Assembly: GCF_963583255.1 (NCBI RefSeq)
Contig: NC_084815.1
Span: 1,860,001 to 1,924,000 of the forward strand
Direction of reading: 5' to 3'
Length of the DNA stretch: 64,000 nucleotides
Source: Pyrus communis
Lineage: Eukaryota; Streptophyta; Magnoliopsida; Rosales; Rosaceae
In this document: positions 1 through 13,292 of the stretch, piece after piece
How positions within the stretch are numbered: the stretch's first letter is position 1
Layout: every line of letters begins with the position of its first letter
The notes under the pieces: model-generated
The model's input: only the letters and a program-made list of their open reading frames with translations
The model's database searches: none
Told to the model about the DNA's origin: nothing
Position numbers and translations under genes: made by a program

Positions 1-3000
1 CACCACCAGTTGTCTCAAAGCAGACGTTCACAATAGTAAGCGACCCATCTCCCTACAATAGGATTCTATGGAGACCTTGGCTAATAAAGCTGGATACCGT
101 CACTTCCGTTAAGTATTAAAAATCTAATTGCGCATCCCAGGAGGAGGAATCGAAGAAATCAAGTTTGACTAGGGCGCATCTCGATGATGCATTGTGTAAG
201 TACTGAAGGAATAAAAAAAAAAAAGACATTTACCCCCGTAGGCAATCGAGGTCCAAGGGGATGACAAAACTACCAAATAGCAATTACAACAAGCGAATCA
301 AGAAGATGGTGTCCAAACCAACGCGCCAGCAGATGAGACAGGATGGAATCCCGAATAAGACGTCGGGCATATCATTCTTGATCCCCATCAGCCGAAGAAG
401 AAGGTTAGAATTGGCTCATGTCTAAGCCCGAAGGAAAATGAGGAACTCACAGCTTTCCTTAGGGAAAATCATGATGTCTTTGTGTGGTCACCTTCCAATA
501 TGCCCAACATCGACCCCAAGATAGCTTGCCACAAGCTGCACGTCGACCCCACTGCCAAACCGGTAATTCAAAAGAGAAGACATTTCGCACCCGAGCGAGT
601 AGCCATCATAGAGGCGGAAATTGACAAGCTACTAGAAGTTGGATTTATAGAAGAGGTGGCGCACTCAGCATAGCTTGCCAAAGCCGTACTAGTGAAGAAA
701 AAAGATAAGGGCAAGTGGAGGGTTTGCATAAACTACACCGACCTCAACAAAGCATGCCCAAAGGATCCTTATCCACTTCCCTGAATCAATCTATTAGTAG
801 ATTCGACTTCTGGGAACTAGCTGCTCAGTTTCTTAGATGCATACTCCGACTACAACCAAATAGCCATGTGCGAGCCCGACAAGGAGAAAACTGAGTTTGT
901 GATCGAGCGAGGCACATACGGCTACAAGGTCATGCCCTTTAGCCTCAAGAACGCGGAAACCGCTTAACAAAGATTGGTAAACATGATGTTCAAGAAACAA
1001 ATTTGAGTAATCATGGAGGTCTACATCAATGATATTATCGTAAAAGGCAAGCAGAGGTCAGACCACCTCGGCAACTTGGCTTAAACTTTCAACATCCTTA
1101 GAAAGTGCAAGATGAAGCTCAATCTCACCAAATGCATATTTGGAGTATCTTCAGGCAAATTCTTAGGGTATCTAGTAACCCAGCAAATCCAAGCAATCCT
1201 AGAGATGAAACCTCCAACTACTTTGAAGGAGATTCAAAGCTTCACCGGACGAGTAGCCGCCCTCAACCGCTTTCTCTCGATGTCCACCGATCGATGCAAA
1301 CCCTTTTTCAAGGTCATCAAGAGGGCACAATGAGACAAATAGGATGAAGAGTGCGAAAAAGCTTTCCAAAACTGAAAAAGTATCTTACATCATATCTCTT
1401 ACTATCCAAGCCAGAAGCAGCGGAGGACTTATACATCTACTTAACAGTCTCAGAAGTAACAGTGAGCTTTGCCCTCATACGAGAAGAGTTGGGGGCCCAA
1501 CTGCAGGTATTCTACACTTTTAAAGCTCTTCTCGATGCGGAAACTAGCTATCTAAAGATCGATGAATTAATTTTGGCGCTAGTTATTGCGACTCGAAAAC
1601 TCAGACAATACTTTCAAGCTTATACAGTCGTCATCATGACTCAATATCATCTACGATCAATCCTACATGGTCTAGATGTTTCTCAACAAGTGATGAAATG
1701 GGCGGTGGAACTTGGCGAATATGGTTTAATTTTCCAACCTTGCACGGCAATAAATGCCCAAGCTTTGGCAGACTTCGTAACAGAATTCACGCCTAGCCTG
1801 GGCGACGCAACAGATCTGCCCAATGATGTCATAAAGGCAGCCGAGCACACCCTAGCCGCTCCTGCTTCACCCAATAGAGACTTCTGGCATTTGCATGTCG
1901 ATGTCGCATCAAACTACAAAGATTCAAGAGCAGGCATGGTCCTTGTCACCCCAGACGATTAGATGCTCGAGCAGGCGATCACTCTAGGCTTCAAAGCATC
2001 CAAAAACGAAACAGAGTATGAGGCTTTACTAACAGGCCTCCGAATGGCAAAACTTGGTAGTGAAAAAGCTCGCAATTCATTCCGATTCCTAACTAATCAC
2101 CAGCCAGACTACTAGGGCGTAAATGGCAAAACATCTGAAGATGCCGCAATACCTAGAGAAGGTACAAAAGAAACTCGAGGCATTTCAAACTTATACCCAC
2201 ACTCAAGTTCCGTAGGCAGACAACACCCATGCGGATGCGCTAGTATAACTCTAAACTGGCAAAGTTCTATTATAGGCTACCTGGTTAATGGCACACTCCC
2301 CACGGAAAAATTGGAGTCTAGAAAGCTCCAAATAAAGGCGGCTCGCTACTACATATAGAACGGCATTCTCGTCTGAAGATCCTACACCAGACCACATCTC
2401 CACTTCTTAATCCCTCCCGACGACCTAAAGGTTTTAAGCTCGATCTGCGAAGGCATTTGTGGAAATCACTCTGGAAGCCGATCCTTAACACATAAGGTTC
2501 TTAACGTAGGCTACTACTGGCCTACCATGCACCAAGATGCTAAGGAATTAGTACAAAAGTACGACCGTTATTAACGCTACAAGTCGGTACTAGCACTGCT
2601 TGCCAACGAACTACAACCGCAGACGAGTCATTGGCCATTCATACAATGTGTAATCGACTTGGTAAGGCCAATACCGCCCGCTACTGGTAACAGAGGCATG
2701 ATGATCATGGCAACCAATTACTTCACCAAATGGGTAGTAGCAGAGCCTATGACGACCATGACTTAAACAGACATATAGTGCTTCATATGGAGAAATATCA
2801 TTTGTCTATTTGGCATCCCTCAATCCATCATCACAGACAACGGCCCGCAATTCTTAGGCAAAGATTTGGCCAAGTTCTTCCAAAAGTATGGCACCAAGCA
2901 GCACATGTCTATGCCGAGATATTCTTAAGGAAATGGGCAAGCCAAAGTATCCAACAAGATCTGGCAGATGAACTTCCCGGATGTCTATGTGTGTATCGCA

Positions 3001-3284
3001 CCACCAAACGAGGAGAAACGCAAGCAGACCATCACCTGCAGCAACTCATCTCCAGCTACAACAAAAGAGCCAAGATCTGGCAGTTCCAACCCGAAGATCT
3101 AGTCCTAAGAAAAGCCTTCATCATTGCCCGCAGAGAACGCTCTAAAAAGATGGACTTCATCTGGGAAGGTCCGTACAAGATCAGCAGTGTGGGCGGCAAG
3201 TGTAATTACATATTTGCCACCATGAACAACAAAGAGATCGAAAAACAGTGGAACGCCTACAATTTGAGGAAGTACCATGTGTGA
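1..3284 (+). mobile_element. Ty3/gypsy (Tat lineage) pol remnant: protease end, RT, RNase H, archaeal-type RNase H, integrase
   Basis: Decayed retrotransposon polyprotein, cut by the window start. Similarity runs continuously across frames but is broken by many in-frame stops and small indels, so it cannot be translated as one protein. About 1-250 looks like the protease tail and linker. RT spans about 400-1330, with the segments KWRVCINYTDLNKACPKDPY and YINDI, a variant of the usual Y-x-D-D box. RNase H spans about 1351-1800. A second RNase H-like block (LHVDVASNY, NETEYEALLTGLRMAKL) occupies about 1880-2250; a second, archaeal-type RNase H is a hallmark of the Tat lineage. Integrase spans about 2400-3284: an HH-CC finger region, then ITDNGPQF for the second catalytic Asp, with the Glu region degenerate. 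The order RT-RH-aRH-INT identifies a gypsy element of Tat type. It is certainly non-autonomous now. Confidence 0.9.
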
Positions 3285-4522
3285 CTTCCCATTACACCAA
3301 AGGCTAAAGACTTAAGCAACTCAACGGGCACCACCTTGTGAGCCAAGGATTATCCAGTTGTTATGCAGTCTCTATTTTACAGCTAAATTTTCGTTCATTT
3401 CACTCGTTTTTCAATGAGAAATTCAAAAGTAATTTACAACTTAGCTCGACTACATGTTTACAACAACTGATCACTCTTGCACTTCAAAAGAAGATATCGG
3501 CCTTCTTAGGGACTCATCACAGGAATTACCCCCCCCCCCGAGGGACCCATCATGCTCTATAATGCGATAGGGTAAACTAATTCCCCGACATCCACATGGG
3601 TCTGTTCTCCAAATCGAGAGGATAAACTTACACTCTGAATATCCAAACATGGATGAGCCAGGCTACCCTGGTATAACTAGGTGCACGATGGCTTACACCG
3701 GGATTCCTAAAAGTAGCCACAATGATATTTTTCAAGGCTTAGCTAACTGAAGGATTTTTGGTCTCTTGGCCGCGGAGAACCAGGCCTTAGAGACAGAAGA
3801 GGCACACTATGCAGTACGCCTTATGGACGGATACACTATAACCTTAAAGCTGCTACTGAGTGCACTAAAATAGCCAACGGTTTCCAAAAAACTGCCTACA
3901 GCTTGCCCTTCAAGCAGTAAGTCATGTTAAACTTATACAACCATATGTTTTTGTGAAAGGTTAAACAAGTTAGCAGGTATATACGAAGCTTCATCCATTA
4001 CTGACATGCTACGCAGTCGATAAGCTTCATTTCTGCCAAAGCGCGGAATAATTTACTTTAATTCCTAAAGTGTTATGATACTTACTACGTAACCCACGGA
4101 ATTGGTTACAAAAAGTATGTTGTGATGCAGGCCATACAACTCAAAAAATCAAAGAAAGCTAAGGTTGTCACGTTGACTCGTCTATTTCTGTAAGTAAGGC
4201 GTCCGGCTACCGACCCTATGGCTAACAACCTTGCAAAAGTTCTACACTAACGCCTATGACTGCATAAGCTAGGCAGGCCTATCTGCTTATAGAAAAGTAG
4301 CACGTCTACCACTGGTCTAAAAAATCTAAGGTTGGGCAAGAACAAAAAAAACGAAGATGAAGAAAAGCGAATGAAGCAAGTTTATTAAATTTTATAGCAA
4401 AATTGATAAACAACTGGAAAATACCGAAGAAGTTTGAGCAAAGCAAAAAACAACAAGGAAAATGAAGAAACTCTTAAAGACTACCTAGAAGATTACTCTT
4501 CAGCAGCTTGGATACCTCACAG
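3285..4522. mobile_element. Non-coding spacer of the Tat element between integrase and antisense ORF
   Basis: About 1.2 kb without recognisable coding content. It lies between the integrase end and the antisense ORF, which is the usual layout of Tat-type elements with a long 3' region. It contains a short C-rich tract near 3530. No promoter or RNA gene was recognised. Assignment to the element rests on its position only. Confidence 0.55.
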
Positions 4523-6785
4523 CTATTCGGTCACTATACCTTCAGCAGCTGCGACACTATCAACAATGACACCATCCGGCGCTTCACCCCCTGCTACCCT
4601 AACCTGAGCACCAACTTCTCCAACTACTTCACCAATGGAAGCCTCAAAAGTAAAGGCAAGCAAATCTTCCGGAGAAATAGAGAAGGTCTCGAAGTCTTTC
4701 CCAGGAAACTCAAAGTCAAATGACCTACCAAATAGATGATCTACATAACCCATCTTGTAGAAATTAGCTTGACTCTGAGTAAGTGAAACCTCGAACCTAG
4801 CCTTCTCACCATTCAACTGTTCATTCTCCTCAAGCAGACCAACACGGACGCGCTGCAACTCATCCACTTCCTTCTTCAAACTTTCGTTGATCTTCAAGGA
4901 ACCTTGGAATTCCAACACTTGGGGTTTGAGCCTATCCACGACCTTCTTGAAGTGGATCATTTGATTATAAGCAGTAATCAGCTCTTCATCCTTTGCGTAA
5001 GCAGCGGAGCGAAGCTCAGAGACGGCACGCTTAAGGTATTGAATCTGAGGTATGTAAACTTTAATCTCATTATCTGCATTTTCATACTTAACTTAGATCG
5101 CGTCAAGCCTAGTCTTCAAATCCACGATCTCTTAGTAAGCAGTCTCAAGCTGCATAAAAGTGAGGGTAGAGATATTAGACCCATTCAAAGAGGCAAGCTC
5201 AGATTCCAACCTCTTGATCTTCTTGGCCGAGGAATAGGCTTCGGCTGCTATAGTCTTTGTCACCCACTTGGCAGCCTTGGTATCTTATTGGTCAAAGAGC
5301 ATAGACTCGGCTGCCAAGATCATCGTTTTCTACATCATAGCAAGCAGAGCAGTCCTCCTATACTTGGTCGTATGCTTCGCGAAAGAACTTGGGCAGACAA
5401 CCCCTTTAACACCATCAACAAACTTGGCATATGCATCCATGTCTTCAAGCAGACTTGATTTCAAGAGCGCACAAATCTCAACAGCCTCTTCGGAAACAAG
5501 TTTGGTAGATTTCTCATAACTGCCCACACGAGCAGTCTCATTCTTCTCAGCAGGCGAATCAGTCTCAGTAGCGAGGGGAGTGGGTTTTGGCGCCACTTTA
5601 GCAGCAGAGTCCACCTTATCGTTCTTCATAGTAGTAAGTCTCTTCAAAGGTGAACCAAACTTAGCCCCCGACAGACGTTTTGGCACAAATTTAGGCACTG
5701 GGGGCATGACGGAACTTTTACACTAAGCAATCCTATCAGCAATCAAATTAGCCACATTTGGAACGACAGGCGACACTGGCGCAGATCTAGCAGCCTCATC
5801 TTTCTCGCCTTTGGAAAAAGGTCAAGTCAATCACAAGCCTAGGGGTAGCCGGCGAACTGTCACGAGCAGCGAAAAAAGTCTTTGGCTTTTTCTCAGCCGG
5901 CATCTCTTGAGCAGGCAGGGAAAATCTCATATTTCCACCTTCATTCATAACAAGTTCCATTATAGTGATCGGATAAGCCAATACCTCAACCTTGATTCAC
6001 TTTATCTCCTTTCTCGGGGACAGACCACATTTCTCCTTATGAAGAGGATTAAGCAGCCAACACCATTCACGGTACTAAAAAAGAATACTTAGTGCGATAT
6101 GCACCTTCTTCATATCTGGAAAAGTCTTAGGAGTTGAGCCGAATTCCAAATCTACAAGAGCAAAGGAAGACAATCAGTAAATCAGATAGCAACTTAGCAA
6201 AAGTACAAAGCAGTCGAAGGACTAAACAGTCTACTTACCAGAGATGAAAATCTTTGGAACACGCAACTCGAGGGAAAAATCAGACTCTCATTCTCCCCTA
6301 ATATCCAAAGTCTTCTTGGACCAGTCATGGTCTCCCTTGCTCGAGTGGTCAAAAAGCATGTGGCGAGATCGCAGCTGCCCAACTCCTTCAATGTGGCCAA
6401 TGTCAAAGAAGTACCAAAATTCGTTGACGGTCAAATCTAAGTCAAAGAATTGGCTTAGATTGAGAAACCCCACCATTACACGGACCACATTGAGAGAACA
6501 TTGAGCGAGGGCACACTTCAGAAAGCAAAGCACCTCTTGGAAGATACGCAGCATGGGAAAACTAAATCCCAACACAAAGTAATAGGGGTGAAATTTGATG
6601 GCTCTATGAGCCTCACTACATGGCTCACGGCTGTTATTCTCCTTGACGCGTTTCACACACACCCCTGATGGAATAACATGCCTATATGCCTCAAGGAAGT
6701 CTCTAAATGAGTCATCGGAGCTAATTTTGAAGTGAGCAACCTTGAAGTAGCCCACCTTACTCAAGGACCTGCATTGGCGATACAA
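4523..6785 (-). pseudogene. Antisense ORF (aORF) of the Tat element: putative gypsy-type transposon domain plus coiled-coil tail
   Basis: Several open blocks on the minus strand fit one decayed protein of about 2.3 kb, opposite to pol. The N-terminal block (6785 to about 6288) has the pattern of the plant 'putative gypsy type transposon' family (Transposase_28): SDDSFRDFLEAYRHVIPSGV, then HPYYFVLGFSFPMLRIFQEV and LSQFFDLDLTVNEFWYFFDI. A donor-like CTG/GTAAGT near 6240 and an acceptor-like TTGTAG near 6160 suggest an intron. A Lys/Pro/Ser/Ala-rich linker (5981-5796, 5707-5330) follows. A charged, Leu/Glu-rich, coiled-coil-like C-terminus (4960-4523) ends in an acidic Gly/Val/Ala tail. Antisense ORFs between integrase and the 3' LTR are known from Tat-lineage elements; their function is unknown. 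In-frame stops (for example near 5130 and 5095) show decay. Confidence 0.65.
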
Positions 6786-7339
6786 CGGTGGTACACCATC
6801 ATCACTTTTCTACCCAAGCCAACCACACGCTGAGCCTAAAGCTCGCGCCGCTAGCCCTCAACCTGAGCCGAGCTGACACCACGCCAAGCCACACACAGCA
6901 AACCAGCCATGACTTCCCAACCACCTTTTCACGCATTCTTGACCCCCGTTGAGCCAAATTTGAAGCCCCGAGGCTCCTAAAAATTAAGAAGACAAAGAAA
7001 ATTAAAATTTTCTTACCTTGGAGCAACGCAAAGACGAAGAAAGCAACGAAAGACGATCCTTTGCACGGGCAAGTGTAGAAGATTGCTAGGGGAGGGGAAC
7101 AAATATCCTCTAGCTTTCTTTCTCTTATAGGGTAAAATAAATTGCTTTCTGAAGTTAATTTAATAATCTACTTAAGGTAGACTTAAATAGAATTTAGAAG
7201 TAATTTATTTCCCTTTCCTAGAAGGATCTAATTTCCAATTAAAGAGGGAATCTACATCAAAATAGGAAACAATCCTCTATTTCCTAGGGCAAGAAGATCT
7301 CTACATCCGCTGCTCTTTCCTGCTAGCAGCCCAATAGGT

Positions 7340-8316
7340 GTGTGGGCATTTGTGGAGCCAAAAATAATCAAGAAAAATATAGAGGCGACAAGTGGACTTT
7401 TAGGTAAAAAAAGATAAAATTACCCTTAAGGCATACTAGGACTCCCACGTGTATACAACGGACAATAATGGCTCAATCAAGGTCAAGGGTGACCTAAATG
7501 GTATTCTTTTAAACCTTCTTATCATCCCTCATCAAATCTTTACCCACAAGGTAACTTCCAATTATTCTTTTCAAATTGGGAGTTATTTCCTGATTAATTG
7601 ATTAATTTCCTAATTAATTGATTAATTGCCAAATTAATTGCAATATATTATTTCACATAATATCTTGCAATCAATCCCACAAATCAACCAAATGTGGCCG
7701 GTCCCAATTCTCCTAATAGGGCCGGCCACACCCCTATATATAGCCACTCATTTTCTCCGAAACCTAGGTCCAATTATCTTCTAAAAATTCTCTAACACTA
7801 TGTTTGGATGAAAAAATTTAAGATTACTAAGGAATTTTAAATGACGGAAATTGAATTGACGAGATTTTATTTTCTAGAATTAGTAAATTTTCTTGTTTGG
7901 TTAACCTAAAAGAACAATGGAATTGAATACATAATTTGTTATATTTAAGCTCTCAATCATAGAAATTGGGAAATAACACATATTTACATGGAATTTAAAC
8001 TTAGGAATTGGAGGTCCCTAATTCCAAGTTTTTTTCCACACGAAAATTTCAAATTCCTATGTTTATGAATCCAAACAAGGGAATTGGCGTATGTCAATTT
8101 ACAAATTCTGAATTTTATCCAAATTCCAAGTTTATTTCCCTCATCCAAACATAATGTAAACACTTTCTCTCTCTCAAATTCTAACTTTGGCATCAGAGAT
8201 TCTTTGGCCAAAGCCCTCCCCATTCATCGTGGGCACGTAAGGCTCTTGACCTTGATCTTAGATGTTGATTGTTTTGCAGGTGCATTTTCGTCCAAGAAGA
8301 AGAAGAATGAAATTTA
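7340..8316 (+). mobile_element. Probable 3' LTR of the Tat element, split by a MITE
   Basis: The block downstream of the antisense ORF looks like a plant LTR. It begins near a TGTGGAGCC motif, carries a TATA-like CCTATATATAGCC at about 7732-7745, and continues after the inserted MITE with a leader-like sequence containing a polypyrimidine tract. A purine-rich AGGGGAGGGGAAC near 7089 could be a polypurine tract but lies too far upstream to fix the start. Both boundaries are approximate because the matching 5' LTR is outside the window. Confidence 0.45.
7796..8156. mobile_element. Tourist/Harbinger-type MITE with TAA target-site duplication
   Basis: A 361-bp AT-rich element with 16-bp terminal inverted repeats. 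The left end is CACTATGTTTGGATGA (7796-7811); the right end 8141-8156 is its inverted copy with one mismatch. It is flanked by TAA at 7793-7795 and 8157-8159. A 3-bp TWA duplication is typical of PIF/Harbinger MITEs. It has no coding capacity. Removing it joins two halves of the surrounding LTR-like sequence, so it inserted after the retrotransposon. Confidence 0.8.
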
Positions 8317-8370
8317 CATTCACAGTGACGATCACAGGATCCCTAAGATCCCTAAAAAAAGGATGCGGTG

Positions 8371-11300
8371 ATAATCATTTTCATTTTCCTCGCTATTGGG
8401 ACACTATAGCGACATTTAATTCGTCCTTAAAGGCTTGAAGGTATTGTAAGTTAAAAAATAAAAATAAAAAAACACTTACAAAAATTTATTTTATAATCAT
8501 TTGACTTTACGTACTAATCCACCGAAAATTTTGACGAAGCCAAGTGATTATTCTTGAATTGCAATGACCTGGCCACCTATAATTCGACCTATTTAGTATT
8601 ACAGTTTAGTAACATTCTTAATATTTATAAGTAAAAAATATTGAATTCGAATCCCATGACTCAAGCGTATGATACCACTGTATTCCGCTTTAGCAGTTTC
8701 ATAATGAAGAAAATAAAAATCTGATTGGACTGTCATCAGTTCACAAGTGGCCCAAATTGTCTAATGCCCCGCAAAAAAAGGACAATGGACATGGCCTATG
8801 ACAATGCACTTTATAACTTTATACTATGCGATATTGAAGGCTAAAATGGACAATTTGTGTAGTTTCTCAAACCGGAAAAATACCAACTCCTCTTTTTCGT
8901 TTTTTCTACAAAGGGATAGAAGACAATTTATGTCAGTCCCTTTATCAAATTCTTGTATTTCATATTCACAAAGTTTTGAGTGGTTTCTGTTATTTTACCA
9001 TTTTGTATGAATGATTTAAAATATATATATATATATATGATAACGACACAATTTTTCAAAACACTCATGTTTCATCTTGTTCGTTATTTTTTGTTTTATT
9101 TGTTAAATTTGATAATCAAGAGTAAAGATGTGCAAATATAAAGAGAAAAAAGTGGGTATTTTTAGCCAAAATAGTCTGAGATCGGTATAACTTCTCACTT
9201 TTTGTTCCTAACATTGAAAATCGATAGAAGTGATCTTTAAATTTGTCCACCGTAAATCATTTTGGTTCTTTCGTGAAAAATTTGTCACTTTCCTTGTTAA
9301 GTGGAATGGTTGGTTTGACAAAAACACCCTTAAAAGGTGGCCATGTAGTCGTTCACGTAACAATTTAACAAGAATATTAACAAGTTTTTCACTGAATAAC
9401 CAAAATGATTTACGATGGACAAACGTAAAATTTTTTTTTTTTTGTGATTTTAATTATCAAGAACCAAAGTAGAGAATTATGTAAATCTAATAATTATTTT
9501 AACTAAAAAACCACAAAAGTGATTACTAGTTCTCAAGTGGTGTTTTTTTGTTAGGCGGCTACATTTTGTCAATTTTTTTCGTATGGTTTACGAGGAGGTT
9601 CATTGAACCTAGGGCCTATACTACCCCACCCCTTTATCCATACCCACACAACATCATGGCTACGTTTTGTCAGTCTTTTTCAACATTTCCAGTGGGGCTG
9701 TGATTGCCAAATCATGTGGTTATGGAAATAGATGTTAACTTCTAGTAGTGTGACTAGTTGTCGATTCTCTCGAGACCTATAGCCATCCACATATGCTTGG
9801 ATATTGTTCTTGTGATGTTTACAACACATAACCTCAAATATCAGTACATCGGGTTCGATTTTTCATCAAATATCGTGTGGATGGACTAAGTATATCATTG
9901 TAAATGTGAACGTAACTATATTGTTTACAACATATGTATTTCTTCATGTGAGTCGAGTTTAAGTTCAAATTCTCTTTTTTATCCTTAAATATTATGTATG
10001 TAAGGGAATTGATTTGATCTTTCTCCTTTTCATAGTTTTCATCTGATGCGTTTGTACGTTTTATTTGTCAATAAAACTCAAAATAAATGAAACAGATATC
10101 TTATATATACTTTAATTTATCATACAAATGAACGAAAAATAACGAATGCGCTACACTTACACAACATTCAAAGTTCCATGGAATAGCGGATCCATATAAG
10201 GGGAAGTGGATGGTATTGCCTTTACTCGCCCTTTTTGCTACATAAGCACTCCTTAAGTATTTTTAAGCTCTACTTTAGCTACTTAAACTCTCCTTCAAAA
10301 TATTGTCAAAAATACTTAACGGGTGGCAATTTCATATATCTCTAAATAGTTACGATGACAATTGTACAATATTTTTAAAATAAATTACATTTTACTCCTC
10401 AAAATATCTTTGAAGAATTGTAATTTCTTGTATAACAATAATATATACACGAGGAAGTATTACTTGCCCTCTTCCTTTGCACTATGCATTTTCTGTCATT
10501 TTATGTCAGTAGTGCTCCCAAACCACCCCACCACCCCACCACCCCACCCCAAAAAAACAAAAAAAAAGACGCAAAAACAAGACAGACATGACAACATGGG
10601 GGCCTTGGAGAAAAAGATGCAAACGTGCATGATACACAAATAGTGGAATCACCGAATTAGTTTGTTTTAAATCTTTTCAGTTCTCCTAAACCCTACGTAA
10701 ATATAGATATGTAATACTATTTTGTCTCTCTCTCTCTTCATCGAAATATTAGCGGTAATCGTCATTGTTGTTAACAGTATCTTACATTGGAGATGAAAGT
10801 ATTCGTACCAATTGATTTTCAGTTAGATTAGATTCTACCACATGCAGTTAAATTTGTTTATGATTCTATCTATTTAACAGTTGGTAAACTAGTGATGGTA
10901 AACTAGTGAATGATTTGTGGTATTTCTCAGTGTGTTATCTAATTCTTGTTTTGGGGTTTTGCTCTCTTTTTGAAACTCCGAAAGTATTTTTTATGATTGT
11001 GAATACGAGAGATATGCAAGTAAATTATTGTGTAAAGAGAGAAGCAAACGCATAAAATGTTACATGTCCTATAAGTTCTCTTTTAAATAAAAAAAAAATC
11101 GAAATCATAAATTTTAATATAACGATTATCGCTCGTAATTGATTAGAACTACAACCTCTTGCAATGCTTTATTTTAATTTTTTTTTTAATTTTGGATAAG
11201 GTGAGTGCTTAAATTTCAAAGGAGAACCAAAACAAACCAAAGGTTGCTAGCTAGTAGCTAGTATGCATATGCATCAGAAAATAACTACTTGAAAACCCCA

Positions 11301-12215
11301 AGGTCTCAATCTTTTATTGAATAAGATTGAATAGTATGCAAATTTTCTTAGAATGTAAACAATTTTTCCCCAAAAAAAATCCTACATTGCTACAACTAGG
11401 CCCCAAACCCAATGTCCTATTCTATGATGCTCCAAATCAACATCGACCTCACAATTTTTACAATCACTATTTGATGGTCAAATATAATTCATGTAAATAT
11501 ATATGTGTTTAATATAATTACCATCTGACTGTCGAAATTATGTTTGTATTAAATACATATAAGTATTGTAGCCAAATTCATATTTACATTAAAGGTGTGA
11601 GATATTGAGACTAAGCCACACAATGAGATTAAACTCTTTATTCTCAAGAGTTGAATATAAAACCCTCAACTTATAAGTAAAGAGAAATATTAACATATCT
11701 AACATAATAACACTAGTGGATTACATAAGAGATGCACATGTAGTTGAGAGCATGAATCCTGCATTGAGAAATTAAGAAGCCTTGCATGTGCTTATAAGAA
11801 ATTGAACTAATATCACAACACTACCACTACTTCTATAAGGTTGAACTCATTTCTTCATTATATCAGAGCATGTTATTCACGTGTTGAACCAACAGTCCAC
11901 GTACTCTCACGTCACCTAACATGTGACGTACTGAGAATATGAATGCATGAATCTCACATAAAAAAAAAAAATTAAAAACCTTATATGTGCTTATAAGAAG
12001 TCGAACTGCCCAACTATCTTCACGGCAGACACAAGTGCATTGTACTTTATTACCAGTCTCCTTTTCCTTTCCTTTTTTATCATATTCAAACAAGAACTAA
12101 GCCACATAAAATGGACTCCAATCTCAGCCAATCCACGTACACATGTCTCTTGCCATACGCCAAAATAAAACCTATTGAGTTGACGTGTAACGCAACTCCC
12201 CACCCATTCTAGCCT
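8371..12215. other. AT-rich intergenic DNA, no gene recognised
   Basis: About 3.8 kb of intergenic sequence. The short ORFs on both strands are interrupted, low-complexity and lack plant codon structure. It contains an (AT)n tract at about 9020-9037, several poly-T and poly-A runs, and a C/A-rich stretch near 10520-10570. No tRNA, microRNA-like hairpin or transposon end with a target-site duplication could be identified by eye. Confidence 0.6.
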
Positions 12216-12224
12216 CCATATATT
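12213..12224 (+). promoter_or_regulatory. Candidate TATA box of the BIC1 gene
   Basis: CCATATATTG lies about 125 bp upstream of the chosen BIC1 start codon. It is followed at a plausible distance by a purine-rich 5' leader (GAAGAAGAAG repeats near 12280). Position and composition fit a core promoter; no transcript evidence is available. Confidence 0.4.
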
Positions 12225-12344
12225 GTTAGCACACACACATATCTTTCACAGAGTTCGAACTACAAGAACTACCAGAGGAAGAAGAAGAAGAAGCAGCAAC
12301 AAGTTCTAGCAAGCACAGATTTTTATCACCATTTCTGAATCCGA

Positions 12345-12839
12345 ATGAGAAGAAAACGATCTCAAATGGCTCATCAAATCTCTCTGCAGAAACCCATCAT
12401 CCAAAACACTCCAGTTCTACCAAAGATGCAAGAATATGGTGAGCAGATCTTAAAGAAAAATGACAGTTTTATGGAGCTGCAAGGAAGCACGTCACGAAAG
12501 ATGCATGAAAACGAGGAAGTTTCAGTAATGGACGGTCATGCTTCAGCTGCTGCAGAAGGTGATGATCATGTTGTTGTTGTGGATCAAGATCCCACGGCGG
12601 CGGCGGCGGAAGAGGAAGAGAGTGGACGTGAGAGGTTGAAGAAGCACAGAATGGACGTGGCCGGACAGGTTTGGATTCCGGATATTTGGGGGCAGGAGGA
12701 GTTGCTGCAGGATTGGATTGACTGTTCAGCTTTTGATGCTTCTTTGTTTCCGAGCGGGATTATGACTGCTCGTTCTGCGTTGGTTGAGGAGGGGAGGAGA
12801 GACAACTCCGGCAGATTAAGAATAGAATACAGGTGTTGA
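12345..12839 (+). CDS. BIC1: BIC1-like blue-light inhibitor of cryptochromes
   Basis: Single-exon gene for 164 residues. BIC proteins bind photoactivated cryptochrome CRY2 in the nucleus and block its dimerisation, giving negative feedback on blue-light signalling. The cryptochrome-interacting core is clear at about residues 95-150: [14 protein letters not shown], then [30 protein letters not shown] and [12 protein letters not shown]. The N-terminal half is divergent, acidic and Ala-rich, as in the family. Length is a little above Arabidopsis BIC1 (about 140 residues); an internal Met at residue 8 could also be the start. The Trp-Ile-Pro-Asp-Trp-Gly segment separates it from unrelated small plant proteins. 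Whether it is BIC1 or BIC2 cannot be settled from sequence alone. The next gene upstream is more than 4 kb away. Confidence 0.88.
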   Translation: MRRKRSQMAHQISLQKPIIQNTPVLPKMQEYGEQILKKNDSFMELQGSTSRKMHENEEVSVMDGHASAAAEGDDHVVVVDQDPTAAAAEEEESGRERLKKHRMDVAGQVWIPDIWGQEELLQDWIDCSAFDASLFPSGIMTARSALVEEGRRDNSGRLRIEYRC

Positions 12840-13292
12840 ATATTCATTAATGATAATTTAATCTTCTTATTAGTTTTATAAGATCATTAATCTTTGTTTT
12901 AATAATTATAATGATCATTACAATGTTTCTTCCCAGGGATTTTTTTTTTAATTTTCTATTATTAAGTGGAGATGAAGATTTGAAACTATTACAATAATTT
13001 AAGAAAATGAGAGATTTCAAATTCGGGATGCTTCACGCTGATTATTGATACATGATAACTGTATGCTGTGGGAATGGCTTTTGTTAGTGAGAATGATTGC
13101 ATTTTTGCTAAAAAGTATGCATTTTTCATGTTCATGCGGGATTCTAGTTTAATCTAAAACTATACGGCGTGGAATTTGAGTTTATATGTACAAGAGCTAA
13201 ATAGGTTAAACCTAGGTTAGCAAAGAATGAATTTTGTAGAAAGTGATGCAACTAGTGCTGCAAACTAGTGTTCAAATAATATGGTGGTAACA

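Noticed and set aside
1683..1874. Minus-strand ORF inside the retrotransposon RNase H region
   Set aside because: It is the reverse of a well-supported plus-strand RNase H frame and has no family features.
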